NCBI RefSeq assembly: GCF_026212465.1
Contig: NC_080062.1
Coordinates: 4,317,001-4,381,000, forward strand
Direction of reading: 5' to 3'
From: Amaranthus tricolor
Lineage: Eukaryota > Streptophyta > Magnoliopsida > Caryophyllales > Amaranthaceae
Length of the DNA: 64,000 nt
Each line of letters starts with the position of its first letter. The first letter of the stretch is position 1. A program made the position numbers and the translations under genes. The notes under the pieces are model-generated. The model had not been told where the DNA came from. It ran no database searches and worked only from the letters and a program-made list of their open reading frames with translations. This document shows, in pieces, positions 32,901 through 43,154 of this stretch.

Positions 32901-35746
32901 AATATGGGTCGGCTACATGAAACAAAACAAATCAACATGGAAAATCGTTGCTAACCAAGATTATATTTATGTGGCTCTATCTAATATTAATCTACAACGA
33001 AGAAAATCAAATTCTATGATTACCTACATATATTTAACACTTCATGACTTATCAATTGTTCATGCAAATTCAACTCTTCAAGTTTTAACTTAAGACTCCC
33101 TTGTCCAAAATAAGTTGTCACATTGTCCCAAATTCTCATAGCTAAGATTGTGCAATAATGTGACTTAATAGCAGTTCCATTTTGTTCATTTACTTAACTT
33201 AATTTGGACTTATGTTCAAGTTTATAGTGATTTTAGCCTAGTTTTGGTTTCCGACCATAGTTTAAAAACAAGGCTTCATTGATTCGCATCAGCCACGTTG
33301 TAAAGATTTTCAAAATAAACGAACCGATATTTGCCACGTTATAAAGGCGTAAAAAACCGCATTTTGGGCTGTTTCAAGGGATATCTTATGGTTTCGGCCG
33401 ATATTTAGGTGTTACAATAACCGCATCACTCCCGTTACCGCATTACCGTTCCATTATCGCGACCGTTACCGCATTTTTACACTATGGTTCTGACTTGTAC
33501 GGGAAATATTTTCAGGCTTCCTTGGTCAGTTATTATTCCCTAGAGCTGATTTAGAGTGCTTAATCAAGCTTAAATAGCTCATCTATCTGTGTGACAGCAG
33601 ATCTTAGTTTTCAATTCTTTTATGACCTAGGAAAATTTGCTTATTGCCTTTGGAAACTGGTCTTGGAATGTAACAATGCTCTTAAAACATTCTTTTGAGA
33701 ATTATAAAGCTCAAGTAGAGTCATTTCTATTGACTAGTGAAAGCTTCATCGCTCTTTTGGTTTTTCTAAATCACAAAACCTAGATTTAGTGAATCTTGTA
33801 ACCTAGACCACAAGAGATCCCCTATAAATTAGGCATCAAAACATAAATTAACTTTCTGTTGCTTCCATATATCTCAAAAAACCGAAATAACTTTGTTCCA
33901 CTCTGCACTAAAGGACTACTGTTTTTAGTTGAATTTCCGTTTGTTAGAAGCTTAATGCTACTTCAGTCCAAAAAACATCCAGGTCCAGTTTCCCCACACA
34001 GCTACATCAAAATAGGGATTGTATTGTTATCAGTATGGCAAAGAGCCAAAACAAACTTCTTATAAAAGAAGATGCTTGCCTCCATGGAGAAGACATTTAT
34101 TTTCTAAAACTCATTCATCTTGTCTTGTTTGCAAACGAGGATCAGATCCCTCCAACCTCTCCCTTTCCAAATGAATATCATATGTAGCATGTGGTTCCAC
34201 TCCTAGTTGCTACTTAATTTATAGCAAAACTAGATTTATCAATGAGACAATGTTTTTCTTACTCTTGATCTCAGTACAGTAGGTTGAGCTTTTGGGGCAT
34301 CTGCTTCATCCATGTAACTTTTTCTAGACTCTCTCTCCAATGAAGGAAAGAGGGGTGTACCAGGAGGTGTCAGAAGCCTGAAACAGGAAACAAAATGTTG
34401 GTGAGCCCCTAAATGGGGAAAAAGGCATACACAAAGCCATTTAAAATACAAAAAATGGAAGTGCAATCTATTGTTTCTACTCTAGTAAACCAATTTAATA
34501 TATCTCCTACCCACAAATCAACTTAATTGTTTTCAGCAGACCCCATTTACCAAAAGAAGCATACTATTACCATTGTCCATCCTAACGAATAACAACTAAT
34601 CCATTTCACTTACTAAGGAAGCCGCCCCGAGAACGTACATAAAACAAAAATACACGAAAAAAGTTTATGCCACTATTTTGATACATTCATAACGGATATA
34701 GTTATGTACACGTCCACCAATCATTCACAATACTTGTATTCTCTAAATTCTAACAATTTTTATGACTCCATATCGTAGGTGTTATCATATCAACATACAT
34801 TAATATATGACATGCTTCAAAGTTTATACTCCCAATAATTCAAACTTTCATTTATACCAATCATTAAAACAGTTCGATCTAATCTCAGGATATACTATAA
34901 GTATAAAAGCTACAGACAAGTGTATGGGGGTGTTAACTTAAAAGATGGATATTCTCTTTCAAATTCCACCTAAAAAAGATCCCATAATTGTTGTTGGGTT
35001 TTTGCTTCAAAAATAAGCAGCAACTTACTATAGCCGTTAAATGCCAGGTAGTCATAATTAGTAACATATCAGCTAAAGATACCATCAAAGTTAAGCAAAC
35101 TGCATTCTCCATAGTTAATCTAACATATTTAAATGTTCCATTCAAAACTAGGAGAACGTAATATTATTCATCAAAAACTAAAAATGAAAGCTTTCAGGAC
35201 AAAATTTTTTTACCAATCATAATCATTCTTATCACCATCCGAGTTCAGAAAATCATCCGGTCCTGTCTTCCTTGCCGTTGTGGCAGACTGAATATGAAAA
35301 AGAGGCGAACTTCCAGGCTGCGAAACTGCATAAATCACCAAAAATCACAGCAAACAATGAGAACCAATCGCCATACAAAATTAAATTAACTAAGTGAACG
35401 ATGCAAATAACTTAGAACAAGTCATTCATCTTTATTTAAAACATCAACTTAAGTCAACCAACACTATTAAACCTCAAACAAAATTCAAAACACAAATCAT
35501 CAATAACAACAAGACGAATAATAATGACAAACAGACAATGAAAACAATACCTAGAGATTCATCTAATTCTCCAGAATCATGAAGAAGAAGATCATTTTTC
35601 TCCTTCTCACGTTTTCGCATTTCAAGAAACAATGCGAGGTCATCTTCTTTCTCTCTCATCGTCGAAGAATGAAGACTCTTCAACTGCGGAACCCTAGGTC
35701 TTATCGACGGCATTAACGTTTCTGGACCTCTAAAACTCCGATTCAT
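29953..35746 (-). CDS. Basic proline-rich (BPP-type) microtubule-associated protein
   Basis: Five exons read leftward: 35551-35746, 35214-35325, 34263-34377, 31106-32272 and 29953-30222. All junctions keep frame and use GT-AG, giving about 619 residues. Order: N-terminal MNRSFRGPETLMPSIRPR; acidic/basic helix (REKEDDLALFLEMRKREKE); conserved KNDYDWLLTPPGTPLFPSLE; a long Ser/Thr/Pro/Arg-rich domain with many SRSSTPTRS-like repeats (pI very basic); RSRPWNPSEMPGFSLDAPPN; SVEPVSNGRQRRQSCSPSRG; TKMVERVINMRKLAPPR; SLDMAIRHM; and NIPASSMYS-like and SDSPLATSSNASSE motifs at the end. This motif order matches the Arabidopsis At2g40070 family, whose BPP members bind cortical microtubules. Intron 3 (~2 kb) carries two repeat remnants. 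Confidence 0.93.
32871..32921 (-). repeat. 3' tail remnant of an RTE-type LINE
   Basis: On the minus strand this reads catgtagccgaccc, then gttgggatttaggctttgcc and a TTG-rich tail. The phrase is widespread in plant genomes at the end of RTE-like LINEs. Only the tail is visible, inside intron 3 of the BPP-type gene. Confidence 0.4.
33255..33487. mobile_element. Small TIR element in a BPP intron
   Basis: The left end CCATAGTTTAAAAAcaaGG pairs with the inverse of the right end, read as CCATAGTGTAAAAAtgcGG. The interior is unusually rich in CCGCAT/CCGTTACCG repeats for this region. Flanks resemble each other (ttccga and ttctga) but no clean target duplication is proven, so the superfamily is left open. 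Confidence 0.5.
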
Positions 35747-35805
35747 CGCAAAATCACTTCAAAAAAAACCCTAACACAATTAACAATCCTCAACTACCAA
35801 CAACT

Positions 35806-35806
<1 letters not shown>

Positions 35807-35842
<36 letters not shown>
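35807..35842. repeat. (CAA)n microsatellite in the BPP 5' leader
   Basis: About a dozen CAA units lie 60-95 bp upstream of the BPP start codon. On the transcribed strand it is a (TTG)n run, followed upstream by purine/pyrimidine-rich leader sequence. Confidence 0.9.
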
Positions 35843-35843
<1 letters not shown>

Positions 35844-36199
35844 AAACACCTAATCTTTCATCATTCTTACCTAAACTAAACCCCTTCAACTACAAAATTA
35901 GAAACTAAACTGACAATCACAAGCAAAGATCTGCAACAAAGCTCAAATACTACAAATGTCGCAGTTTATTCAGCTCAATAAAATCAATTCACGAGCAGCA
36001 TATGATGAGTAATTTGAAATTAATTTGAATGTAGCAATGATTTCTTTGAACTTGGTAGGTTGAAGAAATAAGCTTGAGAAATCGAAGAAATGGGTCAAGA
36101 TCGTATCTATATTCGAATTTGAATACTCAAACTTAAAGACTGACAATTTGAAGAGAGAGAAAGAGAGATTTTTGAAGATGAGAGAGAGTGGCAAGGGTG

Positions 36200-37490
36200 T
36201 TAATTGAGCTGAAAGTGATGGATAATATGGAGAAATAAAAGCAAGTTAAATAAGATTGTTTGGATTTTAATTCAAGGAATGAGAGAGAGTGGGGTTAAAA
36301 AGGGGAAATAAAAAGATAAGCTTTCCAAAAAAAAAAATACATAAAAGATTAATTTTGGGTAATAAGAAAAGGTAATCTTATAAATTCAAGAATTTATTAT
36401 GAAATTACATAATCTACTAACTTTAGATCTTAATGTATGATTTTAATTTTTTGGATCATGACATAGATTGTCAAAAATGTTCTGTAAAATTCGATTTTAA
36501 GACTTTACTTGAAAATGCAGTACTTGCTCTAAAACTGACGCCATATTAATATAGAAAAGAATTGTTTGAACTATTTGACCCAAAAATTTCTCACAAAAAA
36601 TAGTTGAGGAGTAAACTCAAAGAGACTGAATAATATTTTTTTTCTTCAATTTTCTTAACTAATGTAAAGAAAAGACCATATTTTTCCAATTAATGTCTAA
36701 AAAAATATAATTACCATGGTACCATTCATATAGGATTGATGTTAGCTTTGTGTTAGTTAACTTCAACAATGCATTAGATTAAATTACTAATAGGCGATTA
36801 ACCTTTTAAAAGAAATTTTAGCTTTTCATTTTAAAATGTCAACATAAACGTTAACATTGATAACATAGAAAACATTATTGTTGTTTTCCTATAAATTTTG
36901 TTTAATAAGCTGTAAACTAAAACAAATAACAACGATAGTCGCTAGCACTATTAGTAATTAAAAGAAACATTAATATTATCTATTATTTTTCTATTTTATT
37001 TGAGAATAAAGGTTTTTAGAGCATTACTTTTTTAAACATTGAATGAAAACATTCTTGTTAATCAAAAATAATGATGAATGATGGGCCAACACCAAGGTAT
37101 TATTTGAATAATAAAGGGCATGGTCTTTAAGTGTTGTTGGATTCCAATTATAGATTTGTAATTAGTAGTCTTTAGCACATTGAGTATGAGTAGAGTACTT
37201 CCTACTTCTCCAATGGTAAAAGACTTTGGTCCTACCTTTGTTGGAATTTAAAATACTCCACATTGAGTATGAGTATAGACTATAATTCAATTTTTCTATT
37301 TTTTAATTTGGTTCAAGTAATTGGAACATAATGACATTAAAAAGTGAAAGTAAGAAATGTCCAGATGATATACTATTTCATATTGTTGGTTATGTATGAA
37401 ACACAAAGATATAAATTTTAAATATAATTTTTTTATAGTTATAAAAAGATAATATCTTTATGTTTCGATGTATAAAGTTTTAAATTTTAA
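36200..37490. other. Intergenic region upstream of the BPP-type gene
   Basis: AT-rich sequence with no gene found. It must include the BPP promoter. A GA-rich strand (gagagagaaagagag) at about 36153-36190 and 36283-36295 could be leader or promoter sequence. Confidence 0.4.
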
Positions 37491-37496
37491 TATATA

Positions 37497-37755
37497 CTTC
37501 CTCCGTTTCTATTTATATGCAACGTTAGGGTGCTCACGCAACTCAATACAACACTTTGATAATTAAATTTCTAATTAAGTACATACTTCTATAAAAATTA
37601 AAAAATTTGATGCTTGAAAAGTATAATTTTAGACGAATCTAAAAATATTCCAATTAACGGAATAATTCTTTACAAATAAGTGAGAAATTTAGGACAAATA
37701 AGCTATGAATAGTGTAAAAAGTACAAATATTGTATTTGATAAAGATCGGGGAAAG
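37497..37755. mobile_element. Stowaway-like MITE (259 bp)
   Basis: TA flanks both ends (37495-37496 and 37756-37757). The left end CTTCCTCCGTTTCTATTTAT pairs imperfectly with the inverse of the right end (CTTTCCCCGATCTTTATCA). The interior is non-coding and AT-rich. Confidence 0.7.
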
Positions 37756-38198
37756 TATTTTTTTATTAAGTGAATTTTAAATATTATAACTTAAAATATA
37801 TTAAAATAAATGCAAAAAAAAATCAAATGTAATCAAAATCTTGAAACGGATTGAATATTAAATTGTTTATTAGAACAACGAAGCTACTGAATTTATTATG
37901 GAGGTGTAGAGATATAGGATTGTCCAAATATAGAATTGTAGACGTATTAGATTTATTGGGAAAATTAGATTTATGAGAAATGATATATACTACCTTCTAC
38001 CTTTAAGGATGTAAATAAATATATAATGCATTTTCAAAATAAAATTAGTTTATAATTTCAATGCAAATTATACAAATAACAATGTCACTAATACTTTTTT
38101 TTACCAAATATTTTAATTTTGATAAAAATTACACAAATAAAAATGTAATAAATTCTTGTTTTTAACTTCTTATATTATACATATATATATATATATAT

Positions 38199-38465
38199 AG
38201 GAGAGGGATTCAATGAGAAGGGTGTTGAAAATGAGAAGGGTAAAAAAGGCTCTACACCCTTAATTTCACTAAAATAAAAAAATTTATGGTCATGATTGAG
38301 CCAAGAACACATAATTGTAAAAGTAATTATGTTACACAGAAAAGTAATTATGACATAAATTTTTAAAATGTTCTTACTTTATAACATAATATTCTTTTTT
38401 TATATACGGTAACAAAACAAAATCAAATAAAAATTCTTCTCATTTTAAAATCATTCTTATTTGAT

Positions 38466-38467
<2 letters not shown>
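38199..38467. mobile_element. Short non-autonomous element flanked by (TA)n on both sides
   Basis: The element starts AGGAGAGGGATTCAATGAGA right after a (TA)n run (38175-38198). It ends in the inverse of AGGATCAAATAAGAATGA right before a second (TA)n run (38468-38556). The ends are imperfect inverted repeats. Elements with this GGGATCA-type end embedded in TA microsatellites are common in plants (compare the rice Micron type). Confidence 0.55.
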
Positions 38468-38554
<87 letters not shown>

Positions 38555-38556
38555 AT
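38468..38556. repeat. (TA)n microsatellite
   Basis: AT dinucleotide run, broken only by a TT near 38540, adjoining the short element at 38199-38467. Confidence 0.95.
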
Positions 38557-38843
38557 TCGTAAATTAATTTATATTTATATTTATATGTTATGTAAAAAAA
38601 TACAAGAAAATATGGACAAGTGGAGGATGGAACATAAATAGAGTATCTCTATATTATATGTACTTTGAATTTTTAAGTTTACATTCTTCACATTTATTAA
38701 TTTTTTTGAAAATATTTAAATGTATTTAATACACTTACATTTTTTATAGCTGCTTCATGGCTTCTTATTTTGTAATTCATCAATCATCCCTAGTAAGCTA
38801 GTAATAGTATAATGTGAATCAAAAAGGCAGGGCCCACTCTACC

Positions 38844-39155
38844 TGGTGGCGGAGCTATCTTAGAGTCCACGGGGTTACGTGTCTCTAGGTATTTTTTTTA
38901 AATAAATTCAAAATAAATTATTCTATTAATAAGAGTAAAAGTATAAAATTGATACTAAAGTCTTTTGATGATAAATACTCATTTTAGTAATTATGTCTTA
39001 TTTATTTATTTTATCTTATTTTTTAATTAGGTCAATTGATTTATTTTGTTCCATTTTTTATGTGGTGTATCGTATTTAAAATTTTAGTAAGTAAGGATAA
39101 AATTTCGTTCATTAGTTGGTGCCCCCTGGGACTCCGAACCCTGGATCCGCTACTG
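38844..39155. mobile_element. hAT-type MITE (312 bp)
   Basis: The left end TGGTGGCGGAGC pairs with the inverse of the right end (CAGTAGCGGATC), close to the CAGTGGCGGA ends of plant hAT-like MITEs. Flanks ACTCTACC (38836-38843) and ACTCTATC (39156-39163) form an 8-bp duplication with one mismatch, the size expected for hAT. The GC-rich ends contrast with the AT-rich interior. Confidence 0.7.
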
Positions 39156-39735
39156 ACTCTATCACGATATGAGCGACCACTTAAGACCTCGTTATTTTGA
39201 AGACCCAGATTTTTTTAATATATTTGAATTTTTTAATTAAAAAATAAAAAATTAAGGACGGTTCATTATTCTTACAATGAGTATTTTATGTTTTAATTAT
39301 TAATTTTGGGTTATTAGTTAGTCGATATGCTTTGATATTTTTATCTTTTTATTGATATTGATTGAATCTAGGTAACTTAATAGTGTTATTCTTAATTAGA
39401 TTAGTTAAGCAAATTAGTATTTAGTTCAATTGAAATGAATCAATAGTTTATCGTTGTCACTTTAAAAAATGGACATTTACTTTCGTACTTAAAAGTTCAT
39501 AAATTAACTATGCTGAGGGCCCAAAAAAGTTCGAAGACAGTTTAAAGTCTAATATAGACTTAATTCATACTATTTTTATCATATAGTACTATTTTTAAAT
39601 CTTCTATTCACAAGCTCATACTCCTTAAATTTTTTAATCTTCTATTAACAAGCTATATACTCTTTTTATTTGGTGTGAACTAATTTCACAACATCTACCA
39701 CATCTTCACATGTTACGTATGGGTACCATCACCAC

Positions 39736-40815
39736 GAAAATATTTCCCAATCCTTAAACTTTGTGGCTCTTTTTATTTTATCGTCATTCCTATTTAAATG
39801 AATTTATTAAAATGCCTCTGAACTAAAAATTTTATAAAACATTTCAATCTCGCTTTTATCACTCTAAAAATACTCAATCTAAACTTAAAATTTGTGGAGC
39901 TAAAGCTAAAGAAATTCAAAACGCAAACCACAATTCTAGGTAATTTCTAATCTAATCTCATTCAAAATTAAAAAAAAAAAATTAATTCGAGCCCAGTCGC
40001 ACGCGACCAGGCCATAGATGAGTCGCACAAACCGCGCGACTAGACCGGCTCAGTCGCGTGAAATTTTGTTTTACATTATAAATCTGATTCATACTAGCAA
40101 AAAAACCAGGAAAAATTTTTCTGATTGAGTTTTTGATAAAGATAGGTTGCATGCGTGTTGCACTAAGCTCTCATATGTGTTGTCAAATATTTACAATCAA
40201 CTTATTTGCCCTTATATAACCATCTCTGTATACTAAAAATAAGTGGTTATGTCTTCCTTTTTCACCAGGACACACTCTCACCATCCAAGGTCTTTCCCCT
40301 GATTTACGACTACTTCCTACAATCATAAATTTACACTCACGTGTTCTACTTTTAGAACCAGATCGGGCATTATTATTTAGAATATGCAAATCATGTCTAA
40401 TATTACCATAGCGGTGACATCGTAAGTACAAACTAACTCTAGAACATCATTTTTTATGTTTATACGAGGCACGTGTAAATTGAAAACTAATTCCTATTGC
40501 TATCTCATTGGCAAAAGCATGTAATTCATCAATAGAATCAAATTCTCTATCCTTAATAAATCTATCAGAATAATCTACATTGTCCCCTAAGTTTTCAAAG
40601 TCCTGCAGATGAAAATTAATTTTTAAACATTAATAAATATTATGTAAATTATAATAATCAATATAAATATTACGTTACTTTAAAATAAAAAATAAAACAT
40701 ACATTAAGTTAATAAAATATTAAATAAATAAACATTAATAATAAAAATATTAAGTTAACAAATATTAAGTAAATAATTATTAGGTTTAATAATAATAATA
40801 AAATAACATTTAATA

Positions 40816-40867
<52 letters not shown>

Positions 40868-41277
40868 AACATTAACTAAAATATAAATATAATAAATATA
40901 AATTATAAAATAAATAATCTACTACAACATATATTAAATAATAATAAAATAAAAAGTAATTTAAATAAACAAGAGGAATAAAAAATCAAAAAAAAGGAGG
41001 GTGTTCTTCCTTTTTTTTATTTTTTATTTTTTGAAAAGTTTCGAATCGATTAATACGCTTACCAAATCGTATTCATGCTCATTTTAGTTGGCCATTGTGA
41101 TTCAATTTTAAGTTTTAGCTTGTTTTAGTTTAGAGAGTGTTTTCAGTGAGTTTTTAGAGATGTTAGAGTTTTAGAGTTTGAAAATTATGCAAGGGTAATC
41201 TTGAAAATTTATATAAGGGGTGGCAATAAAATAAAAAGGGCTATAATATTTTTCCACTAAAGTTTGAGATAATTTCC
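39736..41277 (-). mobile_element. Deleted MULE with ~80-bp TIRs
   Basis: The left arm (39736-39830) and right arm (about 41200-41277, inverted) share CTTTTTATTTTAT.G and an AAACTTT.GTGG block. The inside holds a fragment of FAR1-type/Jittery-like transposase on the minus strand and a (TA)n run at 40818-40863. A GC-rich patch near 39990-40060 contains repeated AGTCGC/GCGACT palindromic motifs. No clean 9-bp duplication is visible. At 1.5 kb it is too short to be autonomous. Confidence 0.6.
40183..40602 (-). pseudogene. MULE transposase N-terminal fragment (FAR1-like DNA-binding region)
   Basis: The fragment reads from a splice-acceptor-like CTGCAG at 40603-40608. It begins DFENLGDNVDYSDRF and continues with FDSIDELHAFANEIAIGISF, as in the FAR1-type zinc-binding module of MULE transposases. 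An in-frame TGA at 40447-40449 follows. It then reads CKFMIVGSSRKSGERPWMVR and GRHNHLF, the usual segment before the DDE core. The catalytic core and SWIM finger are absent. It is a relic, not a gene. Confidence 0.65.
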
Positions 41278-41407
41278 ATTTAACGTTATTTTAAAAAAAA
41301 AATTAAAAGAACCTTAATTTTTTATTTTTTATTTTTTTACAAGATCGTTTGAGAGAGGGGAAAAAAATTGAGAATCAAACTTAAACTATTTTGAAGGTGC
41401 ACATTAT

Positions 41408-42700
41408 TGTGTGATTTCATGCGCTTATCTCAACGTGCAATACATAAGAGCTAAAAACAACATACTACTATCTTCTTGTACTCAAAGAAAAACGGCAATT
41501 GACAATATTATTGTCTTCACTACGGAGTATGAAGTTTGCAGTTACATTACATCAAAGTTCTACGACATTGAAATCAATTAGAATTGCAATATCAAATCTA
41601 TGTGACACATAATTCATAAAATATGTTCAAACAACAAACAACGACTGAATTTATTTGTATGAAAATAGCAAAGGTACCGATTTTAAATATATTTTCACAT
41701 GTGTCACTGTGTGTCGTGACACATCGTAAGATTTCATGCGTTTATATCAATGCGCCAAATAAGAGCTATAAGTAGCATCATAGTATCTTGCTGTGTAATC
41801 TTGTTTGTTTGAAGATAACAAAGGTAACCGATTTTAAATATATCTTCACCTGTGTGTCGTGGCACATCGTAAGATTTCATGCGTTTATATCGATTCGTCA
41901 AATAAGAGCTACAAGCAGCATAACGCATGCTATCTTGTTGTGTTTAAAGAAAACCGACAATTGACATCATTATTGTCTTCGCTAATATGGTATATGCGAT
42001 TGTTTTAAATCAAAGTCTTATCACAATGAACATTAATTAAAGTTGCAATATCACGTCCGCATGACACATAATACACAAAACTCGTACCAACAATAAACCA
42101 CTAATCTTATTTGTAAGATAACAAATATAACCGTCTACAATACGTCTTCACATGTGTGTAGTAATCTTTTATTTAATACATATCACCATGTGATTTCATA
42201 ATTCATACGCGTTATCGATGCATAATATGGGAGCTAATAACCACACAACACTATCTTGATGTATTCAAACAAGAGGGGCAATTTACTTCATTTTTGTCTT
42301 CAATCCTATGGTATCAACAATTACTTCTACAATAGTGAGTATCAATTAGATTTGCAACATCACATTTGTGTGACACGTAACACGCAACACTCGTTATGAC
42401 AACAAACCACTAATCATTTTTGTTGAAAGAAAACGAAGAAAATCGCCTTCAAATATATCTTCACATACGTGTAATCTGCTTTTATTTGGTGCGTATGATC
42501 GTGTGCTCTCTTGCGTGTTTATAAATGCGTAATATGAGAGTTAAAAACAACACAACACTATCCTGTTGACTTCGTTTATGTTTTCACTCATATACTGTCT
42601 ACAGCTGGTCAAATCAGACAAATATCGCAATAAGCATCAATAAAAGTTACACCATCACAATAATGTAACATATAACATATAAAACATGTCACACCGTCTA
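41408..42700. repeat. Diverged tandem array, ~310-bp period, about five units
   Basis: Recurring blocks appear in the same order: a .gatttcatgcg.ttat start, an aagagct.a..agca block, ctatcttgttgt, ttattgtcttc, tgacacataa, accactaatc, and taaatatatcttcacatgtg. Unit starts are near 41408, 41726 (a shorter ~140-bp unit lacking the middle), 41867, 42187 and 42491. Identity between units is moderate, so the array is old. It ends about 450 bp before the ATE1 start codon. No coding capacity is evident. The frame at 41734-41928 is a product of the repeat. Confidence 0.75.
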
Positions 42701-43154
42701 AATGAACATTTAAAAATTTTTAAAATCTTATAAAAAGACTCATTTTAGCTAAACAAAACAATCATAAATCACATTCATGAAATGTTAGAGCACAAACAAT
42801 ATCCATTAAATTAATCAATCACAATTCTATAATGACTTAATTAGTCTTTATCTACTAATCTACTACTCCTAGTCTCCTACTTTCTTTAGCTCACTGTTTT
42901 TTCCAACTTTAAGAGCAAAACTCCATTAATTTCTCTGAAAAATTTCAAATTAAGGCAAAGGATTTCCCGATTTCGATTTTTCATGCTCAAAATTTTCCGA
43001 TTTCGACAAGCTTTTTCGTGATTATTTGAATTATCGATTTATCAATCAAATCAAGTAACAGAAGCGTTTTTGTTCGATTTTGAGCGTTTTGATCGTATAT
43101 TCTTGAATTTTGATTTGATTTTCGGAGACAAATTGTAATTTTTGAGGCTTTACT

